Assembly: GCA_041397825.1 (NCBI GenBank)
Contig: JAWKVX010000005.1
Span: 186,001-250,000 of the forward strand
Length of the DNA: 64,000 bases
Direction of reading: 5' to 3'
Source: JANNSX01 sp041397825
GTDB lineage: Bacteria; Pseudomonadota; Alphaproteobacteria; Rhizobiales; Hyphomicrobiaceae
Position numbers and translations under genes: made by a program. Below the pieces are notes generated by a model. The model saw nothing but the letters and a program-made list of their open reading frames with translations, ran no database searches and was not told the origin of the DNA. This document shows positions 9,102-18,768 of the stretch, in pieces (the first letter of the stretch is position 1; every line of letters starts with the position of its first letter).

Positions 9102-9689
9102 TCACCCGATCCCCGGCACGTTCACGACCATCACAAACCCATTGAGCATCAGCATCGCGCCCGCCAGCCCAAGCGCGCCACTTCCGAGAAGCAGCAGCGT
9201 GCTGCCGGAGATGATGCTGACCGAGGCGAGCACGATGGCGATCTGCAGGAGCGCATTGCCCCAGTCGAAATAGGGGTCCTGTGCGAGGGCCTTGTCGCGC
9301 TCGGCCTCGAGCGTCTTGCCCTTGACGAACAGCTCGTCCAACCCCTCCTGCTTCTCGGGCTCGCTGGTAAGCTTCTTCTCTTGAGCACGATAGTCGTCGA
9401 TCCTGGCCTGGATCGCAGCGCGCGCCTGGGGTTCCATCGCCGGGTTGGTCTTGAGCATGAGGTCGAGCTCGTCGACGGCCAGCCGCACGCTGTTGCGACG
9501 GATGTTCTTCGCTTGGAAGAAGGCCCAGGTGTTGGAGGCGTCGATATTGAAGCGCTGGGCATCCTTGTCGACATTGTCGCCGCCCATCGTGCAGATGGCG
9601 AGCAGCACGGCGAGGATGCCGATATAGACTCCGATCCACTTCGTCCGCCGATCGGATTTCGCGCCCTCGGCAATCTCGTCAAGCGACAT
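9102..9689 (-). CDS. DUF4337 family membrane protein
   Basis: A 195-aa protein of the DUF4337 type. A membrane segment at about 17-33 (WIGVYIGILAVLLAICTMG) is followed by NTWAFFQAKNIRR, characteristic of the family. A helical middle part follows, then two C-terminal membrane segments (about 145-190). Function is unknown. The start ATG 9689 has GGGGAG upstream; longer in-frame starts lack a ribosome-binding site. It is divergent from the cytochrome b561 gene with 160 bases between. Confidence 0.85.
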   Translation of the reverse strand: MSLDEIAEGAKSDRRTKWIGVYIGILAVLLAICTMGGDNVDKDAQRFNIDASNTWAFFQAKNIRRNSVRLAVDELDLMLKTNPAMEPQARAAIQARIDDYRAQEKKLTSEPEKQEGLDELFVKGKTLEAERDKALAQDPYFDWGNALLQIAIVLASVSIISGSTLLLLGSGALGLAGAMLMLNGFVMVVNVPGIG

Positions 9690-9849
9690 GGCAATCTCCC
9701 CTCTTCGAACGGGGCCTCTAATCACGGGATCGTGGAGCTGGCAAGGCCGCTGGGTCGGACGGCCATGCTCGGCCTCTTGCTTTGGCGACGGATATTTTGC
9801 CTTCGGACCGTTATGATGCTGGAGAATCAAAGTTTGGGGGACACTACTC

Positions 9850-10383
9850 ATGCAGACCCGAGCCGAGCGGGACGGCTACTCTCATCTCTCCATCGCCTTA
9901 CATTGGCTCGCGGCAATCGCGGTCATCGCATTGTTCCTCTCCCACGAAGGAGGGCGCGGCAGTGCCACCTATGCATTCCACGTCGGCGGCGGAGCGATTC
10001 TCGGTGTCCTGCTATTGTGGCGCGTCGCGCATCGGCTGATGCGCGGCATGGCGACGGAGCCCGACCAGCCGGCCGCCCTCAATCTGCTCTCCCGCCTCGT
10101 GCTCTGGGGCTTCCTTGCCGCCATGGTCGTCGCCGTCGTGTCCGGCTATGTCCTGCCGTGGTCGGTCGGCCAGCCGATCGATGTCTTCGGCGTGATCTCG
10201 TTGCCACCGCCATTTGCGATGCCGCATGCGGTGCATGAGATTGCAGAGGTGGCGCACAAGGTTTCCGGTGATGCGTTCGTTCCCTTGCTGGCCCTGCATG
10301 TCCTCGGTGTCCTGAAGCATGCAGTCATCGATCGGGATGGCGTGGCGCGACGTATCGTCAAAGCTGTGCCGGGCGGTCGATAG
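9850..10383 (+). CDS. Cytochrome b561 family protein
   Basis: Four-helix membrane cytochrome b of the CybB/YodB type (177 aa). Candidate haem ligands are His18 (ALHW), His44 (FHVGGG), His136 (VAHKVSG) and His150 (ALHVLG), arranged two in the N-terminal half and two in the C-terminal half as expected for di-haem b561. It probably moves electrons between membrane quinol and a periplasmic or soluble acceptor; the partner is not evident. GGGGGAC precedes the ATG. Convergent with the DMT transporter, with 9 bases between. Confidence 0.9.
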   Translation: MQTRAERDGYSHLSIALHWLAAIAVIALFLSHEGGRGSATYAFHVGGGAILGVLLLWRVAHRLMRGMATEPDQPAALNLLSRLVLWGFLAAMVVAVVSGYVLPWSVGQPIDVFGVISLPPPFAMPHAVHEIAEVAHKVSGDAFVPLLALHVLGVLKHAVIDRDGVARRIVKAVPGGR

Positions 10384-10392
10384 TCGGGCGGC

Positions 10393-11304
10393 TCACGTCC
10401 TGATCTGGGCAACGGCAACGCCGGCGAGGATCAAAAGGCCGCCGGCGATCATGGCGGGTGTCAGCGTCTCGCCGAGGAGCGGCACGGCAAGGGCCACGGA
10501 GAGAACCGGCAGCGCGTAGATGAAGGCGCCGGCGCTCGCGGCCGAGACATGGCGAACGCCGTAGTTCCATAGAAACATCGACAGGACCGTCGCGAGCACG
10601 GCCAGGAACAGAATGTAGCTCCATTGCGGCGGTGTCAGATTGACAGCGGTATTGACCGTCTCGGACCGCAGCAGGAGCAGGATCATCGGCGCACCGACGA
10701 TGCCGTTGAAGGCCGACGCCTTGGCTGTCCCGTATTTCGTCAACAGAGGTTTGACGACGACCACGAACACGGACCAGGACGTGGCGCTGAGCAGCACGAG
10801 CAACGGGCCCATGAGGTCGGTGGCCGGTGGAATGCCGGCTGGAGCGGCGGGGACCGCCAGGCCGAGCCATGCGATCAGATCTTCGCCTGCGAGCAGCACG
10901 AGCGTCCCGATGGATGCCAAGATGCAGCCGGCGACGATCGGCCAGCGCAGGGGCTCGCCGAGCACCAGCGTCGCCAGCACGGCGATCATGGCGGGCTCGA
11001 TGCCGATGATGATGCTGCCCAGGCTGGCACTCGTCGTCTGGTAGCCGTAGATGTTGGCGACGTTGTAGCCGAGAACGCCGGTTGCTGCCGCGGCGAGGAA
11101 ACGTGGCCAGTCGCGCCGCTCGATGCTCCAGCCGCGCATGGCCGTCAGCAGAAGGGCGAACAGGACGGTCGAAATCGCATAGCGGATGACCAGCGTGTCG
11201 CCAGGGTCGAGCGACGTCACCAACAATCTCGTGACGATGGGCACCACGGCCCAGATCAGCATTGTGACCGTGAGCGCAACCAGGGCCTTGGTGGTTGTCG
11301 ACAT
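10393..11304 (-). CDS. DMT superfamily transporter (EamA domain)
   Basis: A 303-aa membrane protein with about ten hydrophobic helices arranged as two EamA repeats. The first begins at MSTTTKALVALTVTMLIW; the second contains a typical LLGETLTPAMIAGGLLILAG segment. Such proteins usually export metabolites or amino acids. The substrate is unknown. The start 11304 was chosen over an in-frame ATG at 11391 because it begins right before helix one. No regulator lies adjacent. Confidence 0.9.
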   Translation of the reverse strand: MSTTTKALVALTVTMLIWAVVPIVTRLLVTSLDPGDTLVIRYAISTVLFALLLTAMRGWSIERRDWPRFLAAAATGVLGYNVANIYGYQTTSASLGSIIIGIEPAMIAVLATLVLGEPLRWPIVAGCILASIGTLVLLAGEDLIAWLGLAVPAAPAGIPPATDLMGPLLVLLSATSWSVFVVVVKPLLTKYGTAKASAFNGIVGAPMILLLLRSETVNTAVNLTPPQWSYILFLAVLATVLSMFLWNYGVRHVSAASAGAFIYALPVLSVALAVPLLGETLTPAMIAGGLLILAGVAVAQIRT

Positions 11305-11444
11305 GGCAGGAACCCAACATGGCGAGAGGAGCGTCTCGCCGCGGGGCCGGGCGCTGCGCCGAGGTGTCGACACTACGCATGCGATCGCCACATGTCATGG
11401 TGAGCCTGTGCAGAGCGGGGCTGCAGGCAGCGCCGCCGTTCCGG

Positions 11445-12155
11445 TCACAGGTAGGACGCAATCGCCTCCAAGGGACGCTTGACGAGGGCTGCCGCCGGAA
11501 TGCTCGCGTTCTCGGCCGGATAACCGGTGACCAGAAGGATATAAGGCTTCTCGTTGGCCGGCCGGCGGCAGATCTCGTTGAGAAAGCCCATCGGGCTCGG
11601 CGTGTGGGTGAGTGTCGCGAGGCCGGCGGCGTGGAGCGCCGTCAAGAGGATGCCGGTCGCGATGCCGATCGACTCCGGGACATAATAGGTCTTTCGCGGC
11701 ACACCTTGGACATCGGCCGCCCGACGTGCCCCGAAGATGGCGATGAGCCAGGGTGCCGTCTCAAGGAAGGGCTTGCTTGGATCGGTGCCGAGCGGCTTCA
11801 AAGCCTCGAGCCACGCTTCGCCGGCCCGGCCGGCATAGAAAGCGGCTTCCTCCTTCTCTGCCTCGATGCGGATCCGCCGCTTGACCTCGGAGCTACCGAT
11901 GACCGCGAAATGCCAGGGTTGTAGATTTGCGCCGCTCGGCGCGGTGCCGGCTGCACGGAGGCATGTGTCGATGATGTCCTGCGGCACGGGACGGGGCGAG
12001 AATTCGCGAACCGTGTGCCGGTGCCGGATCATCGCATAGAAGGCGCCGGCCCGGGCTCGCATCTCCTCGACGGGAAGCTCCTGATAGCCTGGCAGCGGGA
12101 TGGGACGGTAGTCGGTCGGCATCGATCGGTCTGGCTCCGCGTTGCCACTGGTCAT
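11445..12155 (-). CDS. Nitroreductase family protein
   Basis: FMN-dependent nitroreductase-fold oxidoreductase, 236 aa. RHTVREFSPRPVPQDIID and APSGANLQPWHF are the FMN-binding signatures, and the C-terminal half contains ESIGIATGILLTALHAAGL. It resembles the iodotyrosine-deiodinase-like/BluB-like branch more than NfsB. The start at 12155 overlaps the SDR stop (ATGA), suggesting translational coupling; an alternative ATG is at 12122. The pairing with an SDR suggests a two-step redox pathway whose substrate is unknown. Confidence 0.88.
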   Translation of the reverse strand: MTSGNAEPDRSMPTDYRPIPLPGYQELPVEEMRARAGAFYAMIRHRHTVREFSPRPVPQDIIDTCLRAAGTAPSGANLQPWHFAVIGSSEVKRRIRIEAEKEEAAFYAGRAGEAWLEALKPLGTDPSKPFLETAPWLIAIFGARRAADVQGVPRKTYYVPESIGIATGILLTALHAAGLATLTHTPSPMGFLNEICRRPANEKPYILLVTGYPAENASIPAAALVKRPLEAIASYL

Positions 12156-12928
12156 TCGGGTGTCAGCCGGAAGTCCTTGCCTTCCGGCAGCGTCTGCCCG
12201 CCATCGACGTTGATCGTCGTGCCGGTGATGTAGCTCGCCTCGTCGGAAGCGAGAAAGAGCGCCGCGTTGGCGACATCGCGCGGCGTGCCGAGCCGACCGA
12301 GCGGAATGGCGTCCTGCATCGTGCGGATGAAGGCTGGCGAGCGCGTTGCCTCCAGTCCCTCGGTCAGAATGTTGCCGGGCTCGATGCCGTTGACCGTGAT
12401 GCCGTAGTGCGAGAACTCGAGCGCGGCGGCCTTGATGAAGCCGTTGATGCCGGCCTTGCTGGCCGAATAGTGGCCGTGACCGGGGCTGGTGACACGGGGG
12501 CCCGTGATCGAGGAGGTGAAGATCATGCGGCCGCGGCCGGCCTTTCGCATCGGCACGAGCGCCGCGCGTGCTGCGAGAAAGCAGCCGCGTAGATTGACGC
12601 CAAGCACCTTGTCCCACTCTTCGACCGAAATGTTCTCGATCAACGTCCAGGGAAAGATGCCGGCGTTCTGAACGAGACTATCGAGCCGGCCAAAGCTCGC
12701 GACCGCAGTTTCGACAGCCGCCACGACCTCTTCCTGTCGGGACACGTCGGCCCTGATGAACCGGGCGAGGTCGCCGAACCGCTCGGCCGTGGCTTTGCCG
12801 GCGACCTCCTCCCGATCGGCGATGACGATGCGTGCGCCTTCCTCGACGAAGCGCTCGGCGATGCCGGCGCCAATGCCGCGCGCCGCGCCGATCACCAATG
12901 CAACCTTACCGTCGAGGCGGCCGCTCAT
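12152..12928 (-). CDS. SDR family oxidoreductase
   Basis: Classical short-chain dehydrogenase of 258 aa. The cofactor motif is GAARGIG (14-20), with catalytic Ser140, Tyr154 and Lys158 in YSASK. The C-terminus YITGTTINVDGGQTLPE is standard. The usual NNAG is QNAG here. Asp38 after the second strand (IVIADRE) favours NAD over NADP. It is the first gene of a two-gene unit with the nitroreductase. The substrate is not deducible. Confidence 0.92.
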   Translation of the reverse strand: MSGRLDGKVALVIGAARGIGAGIAERFVEEGARIVIADREEVAGKATAERFGDLARFIRADVSRQEEVVAAVETAVASFGRLDSLVQNAGIFPWTLIENISVEEWDKVLGVNLRGCFLAARAALVPMRKAGRGRMIFTSSITGPRVTSPGHGHYSASKAGINGFIKAAALEFSHYGITVNGIEPGNILTEGLEATRSPAFIRTMQDAIPLGRLGTPRDVANAALFLASDEASYITGTTINVDGGQTLPEGKDFRLTPE

Positions 12929-13133
12929 GCGGCCCTCATGTCAGGCGAGGTCCCGTTGGCACAGCCGCGCCCCATGGCAGCGGACTGGCAAGGAAAAGAA
13001 GCATCACTCATCGTCGGCTCGCCCGGCACATGACACCGGCGACACTATCAACGCCCGCGAATGACCGTCAAATGCCGTCCCGCTGGTTCGGCGCCTCCGG
13101 GGATTCCGATCGGCCGGTACGGCGCGAGCGCGA

Positions 13134-13916
13134 TCAATTCATGTACCAACCGTGGCTGACCACGAGCGATTGGCCCGTTAGCGCGTTGCTCGGAAACGAA
13201 GCAAAGAGGTGGGCGACCTCGGCGACGTCCTCGATGGTCGTGAACTCCTTGTCGACGGTCTCGCCCAGCATGACCCTCTCGACAACCTCCGTCTCGGAGA
13301 TGCCCAGATCCTTCGCCTGCTCGGGAATCTGCTTGTCGACGAGTGGCGTCCGAACAAAGCCCGGACAGATCACATTCGCTCGCACACCGTGCTCGGCGCC
13401 CTCCTTGGATACGACGCGGGCAAGCCCGAGCAGGCCATGCTTGGCCGTGACATAGGCGGATTTAAGCGGCGACGCGGCCTTCGAATGCACGGATCCCATA
13501 TAGATGATTGTTCCCGACGCCTGCTGGTACATGTGCGGTAGGACCGCTTGTGTCGTCAGGAAGGCGCCATCGAGATGCACGGCCAGGAGTTTCCTCCATT
13601 GCTCGAACGGGAATGTTTCGATCGGGTGGACGATCTGAATGCCGGCGTTCGAGACAAGAACATCGATGCGCCCGAAGGCCTCGAGAGCCGTGTTGACGCC
13701 GGCCATGACCTGCTCCGGTCGGGTGACGTCCATCTCGATGCCAATGGCCTTGCCTGGTCCGGCGGCAGTCAGCTTGCCAGCGGTAGACTGGGCCTTGTCG
13801 ACCTTGAGATCGGCGATGGTTACTCTGGCACCATCGGCCACGAACCGGCGTGCGATGCCAGCTCCTATTCCTTGGGCGGCGCCGGTGACGAGGCAGACTT
13901 TGTCCTTGAGGGTCAT
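13134..13916 (-). CDS. bdhA: D-3-hydroxybutyrate dehydrogenase
   Basis: NAD-dependent oxidation of D-3-hydroxybutyrate to acetoacetate, the step after polyhydroxybutyrate (PHB) hydrolysis. It is a classical SDR of 260 aa: TGAAQGIG at 11-18, Ser142, Tyr155 and Lys159 in the active site, and the distinctive C-terminal VVSHGWYMN of BdhA enzymes. It follows the acetoacetate decarboxylase gene with one base between, so the two are co-transcribed and possibly coupled. Confidence 0.94.
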   Translation of the reverse strand: MTLKDKVCLVTGAAQGIGAGIARRFVADGARVTIADLKVDKAQSTAGKLTAAGPGKAIGIEMDVTRPEQVMAGVNTALEAFGRIDVLVSNAGIQIVHPIETFPFEQWRKLLAVHLDGAFLTTQAVLPHMYQQASGTIIYMGSVHSKAASPLKSAYVTAKHGLLGLARVVSKEGAEHGVRANVICPGFVRTPLVDKQIPEQAKDLGISETEVVERVMLGETVDKEFTTIEDVAEVAHLFASFPSNALTGQSLVVSHGWYMN

Positions 13917-13917
13917 T

Positions 13918-14694
13918 TCAGTAACTCCTTTCCTGGGGGCTTACGGGGAAGTGCTCGTCGGCGAGATAGTCGTGAACGACCTCGCCGAGGCCCAGCGTCA
14001 GATCGGTCAGGATGTGGACGGCGGAGATAACCTGCCGGACAGGCAGCTCGGCGACCGGCGCCAAGGCATGGTGGTGCAACTCCAGGGCTGCCGGGCCCGA
14101 CCAGGCGCCCTTCAGACGCACGGACTCGAGGTGGTAGCGAACGAGCTCGCAGATGCGCGGTCGGCAATCCACGTGTGGAATGATCTTCAACAGGAAGCTG
14201 GGCTCGGCAAGGCTTTCGAGGACCGTTGCGGGATCGAGCTCGTGATGCTTGTAGCCCATCGTTCCGGTGGCGACGCGGACGGAGCCGCAGGCAAGCTTGC
14301 CGACCAGCGTATCCTTCTCGACGGCAAGCGATGGCTCGGCGAGCTTCTTTGGAAATCCCCAGATCTCACGGCCGCCGGAGATCGGTGAATCGTCGTTGAG
14401 GTACATTGAGTGTACGAAGCCGCCCCTCTGGCCCCTGAAAACCACCGGGATCACCTGGCCGGATTCGGCGTAGCTGCCGAACCCGGTCGAATCGGGCATT
14501 CGTATGAACTCATACTTTACGATCGGCTCCTCGATCGTCAGGGGCTCGGGAACGACAGCCTCGAGGGCATCCCGGTCCGTGCGATATGTGATGACCAGAA
14601 ATTCGCGGTCGACGAACCGGTATGGCCCTTTGGGGTAGGACGGATTCGTCAACGGCATGGCGAATGCACGTTCAATGACCGTAGAGATGCGCAT
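13918..14694 (-). CDS. adc: Acetoacetate decarboxylase
   Basis: Converts acetoacetate to acetone and CO2 through a Schiff base. The 258-aa protein has the motif GREIWGFPKK, where Lys116 corresponds to the nucleophile and Lys117 to its neighbour that lowers the pKa. The N-terminal AFAMPLTNPSYPKGPYRF is typical of the family. GAGG lies 6 bases before the ATG. It sits between the patatin-like gene and bdhA on the same strand. Its product suggests that acetoacetate can be routed to acetone when CoA activation is not used. Confidence 0.93.
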   Translation of the reverse strand: MRISTVIERAFAMPLTNPSYPKGPYRFVDREFLVITYRTDRDALEAVVPEPLTIEEPIVKYEFIRMPDSTGFGSYAESGQVIPVVFRGQRGGFVHSMYLNDDSPISGGREIWGFPKKLAEPSLAVEKDTLVGKLACGSVRVATGTMGYKHHELDPATVLESLAEPSFLLKIIPHVDCRPRICELVRYHLESVRLKGAWSGPAALELHHHALAPVAELPVRQVISAVHILTDLTLGLGEVVHDYLADEHFPVSPQERSY

Positions 14695-14709
14695 GATCTA
14701 CCTCGATGC

Positions 14710-15819
14710 TCAGTCGTTCGTCAGGTCGAGCACGAGCACGCCGTCGTCGGGACGACCACGGGAGCGCCATGATGGATGGCGCAAGGTGCGCCGCACGTCA
14801 TTGCGTCCCGCCAGCCAGTGCTCGTCGATGGAAGCTCGCGAGAACTCGTAGTCTTTCGATTGAGTCAGATAGGATGCCGAGCGATGGATGAGGTGCACGA
14901 TCGTGACCGCGACGTCGCTGCTGAGCGCCTTGAGGCGCGCGACATCGGGATCGGCCGAAAGCTCCGGCGGAAGCTTGCTCACCAGTCTGCGGATCATCTG
15001 GCGCAGGGTCTGCAGCTCCCTGAACCGATCCGTGTTCATGCGGGTCCGGCTGGAGTACCGGATATCCTTCTCGCGCTGAGTGACATCCATGATCGTCCGG
15101 GGGAGAGCGCCCCTGGCAGGAAACAGATCGAACTGGAAGACGCAGAGGTCCTCCTGCAGCCCACCATCGTCGAGCACGTACTGCAGCGGCGTGTTGGAGA
15201 CGAGACCTCCGTCCCAGTAGGCCTCGCCGTCGATCTGAACCGGCGGGAAGCCGGGTGGCAGGGCGCCGCTCGCCATGACGTGATCAGGGGTGACGGTCAT
15301 GTCGTGCGTGTCGAAGTAGGTGAAGTTGCCGGTCCTCACATTGACCGCCCCTAGGCTCAGCCGGGGGCTCGCGTCGTCGTTGAGATGCTCGAAATCGACG
15401 AGGTCTCCGAGCGTCGTCCGAAGCGGCGACGTGTCATAGAAGCTCAGCGCGTCCGTGGTACCGGGGGGATGCATGAACGGCATCAGCATGCGCGGCATGA
15501 AGAATCCGGGAATGCCGTAGAGGGTGACGAAACCGGCACTGGTCTCGTTGAACAGCATGCGCGCGATCTCGCCACCCGGCAGCGGCTTGGCTTGGAGGCC
15601 CGATGAGACCATGTCCCAGAAGGCTTTCAGCTGGGGGACGCGCCGCTCGGGAGGGTTGCCCGCGATCAGCGCAGCGTTCACGGCGCCGATCGAGATGCCG
15701 GCGACCCAATCGGGCTCAAGTCCTGCCCGTTGCAGCTCTTCGTAGGCGCCGGCCTGGTAGGCTCCCAACGCGCCGCCGCCTTGAAAGACGAGCACGATCT
15801 TCTCGGTGTTCGGCTGCAT
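14710..15819 (-). CDS. Patatin-like phospholipase (DUF3734 type)
   Basis: Patatin-fold Ser/Asp hydrolase, 369 aa. The oxyanion loop GGGALGAY is at 14-21, nucleophile Ser43 lies in GISIG, and the catalytic Asp203 in DGG. A C-terminal extension of DUF3734 type follows. No signal peptide is seen, so it acts in the cytoplasm. Being first in an operon with acetoacetate decarboxylase and 3-hydroxybutyrate dehydrogenase, it may hydrolyse PHB or hydroxyacyl esters; this is inference from context. The start 15819 (MQPNTEKI) fits the family; an ATG at 15873 is an alternative. Confidence 0.88.
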   Translation of the reverse strand: MQPNTEKIVLVFQGGGALGAYQAGAYEELQRAGLEPDWVAGISIGAVNAALIAGNPPERRVPQLKAFWDMVSSGLQAKPLPGGEIARMLFNETSAGFVTLYGIPGFFMPRMLMPFMHPPGTTDALSFYDTSPLRTTLGDLVDFEHLNDDASPRLSLGAVNVRTGNFTYFDTHDMTVTPDHVMASGALPPGFPPVQIDGEAYWDGGLVSNTPLQYVLDDGGLQEDLCVFQFDLFPARGALPRTIMDVTQREKDIRYSSRTRMNTDRFRELQTLRQMIRRLVSKLPPELSADPDVARLKALSSDVAVTIVHLIHRSASYLTQSKDYEFSRASIDEHWLAGRNDVRRTLRHPSWRSRGRPDDGVLVLDLTND

Positions 15820-16085
15820 CGTTCGGAGTTCCGCGTTCGAGTTGCGGATCAGTTGCACCCGGCGGACCGGCATGCACGGGGCCGGCAGTCGGCCGGGCTT
15901 TCCGCCTAAACGTCATTTGGGTACGCGACCTTGCCGTTACGTTGCCGCGACATGAATTCGCCGTAAGGTGGCGGGGTGTGCTCGGCGAGACCGGCCCGGA
16001 CGAACGCTTTCGGGCGCGACGTCAAGTCCTCTCGCGCTGGCGAGAGGGCCCAAGGGGAGGCGAGACTCGGGAAGCCTGATCGCGG

Positions 16086-16541
16086 CTATTCGGCCGCCTG
16101 CTGGAATACGGGCTCCGCGGGGCGCCGATCGGCGACCGCACGCTCGCTCCGCATCGACGGGAACCGCGGTCCACTGCTCTTCGGATGGGGATGCTGTCGC
16201 GACCGGCCTTCGAAATAGGCGCCGATATCGAGCACTAGGGAGGTGAAGATCAGCTCGGCCTCGACATGGGCTGTCGGGCGTAACACGATTTCTTTGGCAT
16301 AAACCTCGCCGACGGCCCGGCCGCTGATCTCGACGCGGTCGGCGACGACGACACCGTCGAGGACGGCGCTTGCGGAAACAATCAGCCTCTCGCAGCGGAT
16401 ATCGGCCTCGTAGCGGCCCTCGACGACAATGGTGCCGGCATATTGGATGATGCCGGTGATCGAGCTTAGAGGGCCGAGAACCAATGGTTTCGAGGCATCG
16501 AGGCCCAGCGGGGCCGGGCCGGACAGGTCACTCTCGGACAC
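16086..16541 (-). CDS. Bactofilin (polymer-forming cytoskeletal protein)
   Basis: A 151-aa bactofilin. The central DUF583 beta-helix runs over about 30-115 (ITGIIQYAGTIVVEGRYEADI, followed by repeated turns). Flanking N- and C-terminal tails are disordered and Pro/Arg-rich. Such proteins form filaments that position cell-wall enzymes. The start is a GTG at 16541 with GGGGGAG 8 bases upstream; there is no nearby in-frame ATG. Divergent from the formaldehyde dehydrogenase gene. Confidence 0.88.
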   Translation of the reverse strand: MSESDLSGPAPLGLDASKPLVLGPLSSITGIIQYAGTIVVEGRYEADIRCERLIVSASAVLDGVVVADRVEISGRAVGEVYAKEIVLRPTAHVEAELIFTSLVLDIGAYFEGRSRQHPHPKSSGPRFPSMRSERAVADRRPAEPVFQQAAE

Positions 16542-16583
16542 GACGCGAACTCCCCCATCGTCGGACGCAGCCGTAACTCTACA

Positions 16584-16601
16584 CAACTTGTCAACAGGTT
16601 G
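16584..16601. promoter_or_regulatory. Imperfect dyad between bactofilin and frmA
   Basis: CAACTTGT-CA-ACAGGTTG forms two 8-base half-sites with one mismatched pair. It lies between two divergent genes, where an operator would be expected. The binding protein is unknown. Confidence 0.35.
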
Positions 16602-16731
16602 CCAAGACGGCCGGCAAGCTCCCACCGTGCCGCCCGCCCGGTCATTGGACTGGACAATTGGGACATTCCGATGGTCTTCTTGCCGCATCGTCGCCGGCCA
16701 CCGGCATTCCGCCATGAGAACGGGTGAGATC

Positions 16732-17859
<1,128 letters not shown>

Positions 17860-17872
17860 GACGAGCGGGCGG

Positions 17873-18289
17873 CTACTTCGCCCGCATCCGATTGTTCTTG
17901 GGATTGTGCTCGACCTCGGCGAGGCCGAGCATTTCCATCACCGGCGGGACATAGTTGGCGAAGCGGCCCCTGAGGCCTTTCTTCAGACCATACCAGCCGC
18001 CAACTGGGTTTGCGGGATCGCGCGCCCAGGCTTCGACCGTGCCGATGGTGGCAGGCTTCTGCTCGTCGGCACTGCCAAGTGGCATCCAATCGTGGTGCTT
18101 CTCCAGCATTGCAGCGAGATCGTCGAGGCAGCACAGGTGATAGCGCAGTTCCGTCTTGCCGACGTTGACGACCAGGGCCGGCGGATCGGCGTCGTCGTCC
18201 CGATAGGCGGTGTATTCTGACTGGCCGCTCGGCGTCTTGAGTTGCCAAGGGGATGTCTTCGTGCCCAATCTCGCCGAGACCTTCGCCAA
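17873..18289 (-). CDS. Conserved hypothetical protein, TTG start
   Basis: A 138-aa soluble protein with no membrane segment, resembling alphaproteobacterial proteins of unknown function (PWQLKTPSGQSEYTAYRDDD, WMPLGSADEQKP, GGWYGLKKG). The start is TTG at 18289, 7 bases after a perfect AAGGAGG; no in-frame ATG exists upstream of residue 61. An out-of-frame ATG sits between the ribosome-binding site and the TTG at 18294. It follows the SRPBCC gene by 15 bases on the same strand and is probably co-transcribed with it. Confidence 0.82.
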   Translation of the reverse strand: MAKVSARLGTKTSPWQLKTPSGQSEYTAYRDDDADPPALVVNVGKTELRYHLCCLDDLAAMLEKHHDWMPLGSADEQKPATIGTVEAWARDPANPVGGWYGLKKGLRGRFANYVPPVMEMLGLAEVEHNPKNNRMRAK

Positions 18290-18304
18290 GGCATTTCCTC
18301 CTTA

Positions 18305-18730
18305 TCAGGACCTGGCCTCGGCCGCGCGCTTCAGGTCGGCGGCAAAGGCATCGAACGCAGGCTGGAGGTCGGGTATCGATCGTGTGATCAGCGGTGCGAG
18401 GAGGCCGCTGAAGACCTCGCGCATGACGAAGGCCGTGCGCCCGCCGGCACGCGCCGTAATCTCATAGGTGCGCTCGCCCTTGAACAGTCCGAGTGGCATG
18501 CCGCCGGACCAAACCATCCGGCCTGGCCGCTCAAAGGCCGTCACCGTCAACGGAAAGCCGCGGTCCGGAGCGGCTTTCGTGAAGACCTTCAGCTTGCCAC
18601 CCGAGGCAATCTCGCCCTCGACACGTTCGACTGTGGAGTTCCAGCGGGGGTAATGCGGAGCATCCGTCAGCAGCTCCCAGATGGTATCGGGCGACGCTGC
18701 GATTTCGACTTGGACCGCAAAGCTCTTCAT
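18305..18730 (-). CDS. SRPBCC domain protein
   Basis: A 141-aa START/polyketide-cyclase-fold protein (ASPDTIWELLTDAPHYPRWNSTV at the N-terminus, a C-terminal amphipathic helix SIPDLQPAFDAFAADLK). Such proteins bind hydrophobic ligands; the ligand is unknown. A palindrome lies 7 bases upstream of the ATG and shares its half-site with the one upstream of the arsR gene, so it is likely controlled by that repressor. There is no clear ribosome-binding site. Confidence 0.85.
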   Translation of the reverse strand: MKSFAVQVEIAASPDTIWELLTDAPHYPRWNSTVERVEGEIASGGKLKVFTKAAPDRGFPLTVTAFERPGRMVWSGGMPLGLFKGERTYEITARAGGRTAFVMREVFSGLLAPLITRSIPDLQPAFDAFAADLKRAAEARS

Positions 18731-18736
18731 CTCGGC

Positions 18737-18758
18737 ATGGTAACACGAAGGTTACCAA
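18737..18758. promoter_or_regulatory. Candidate ArsR-type operator upstream of the SRPBCC gene
   Basis: Half-sites TGGTAAC (18738-18744) and GTTACCA (18751-18757) are perfectly complementary around a 6-base spacer. Its right half GTTACCAA is identical to that of the site at 19479-19500, and the 8-6-8 spacing is the same. It lies immediately before the SRPBCC start. Confidence 0.55.
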
Positions 18759-18768
18759 TTGCAAGACA

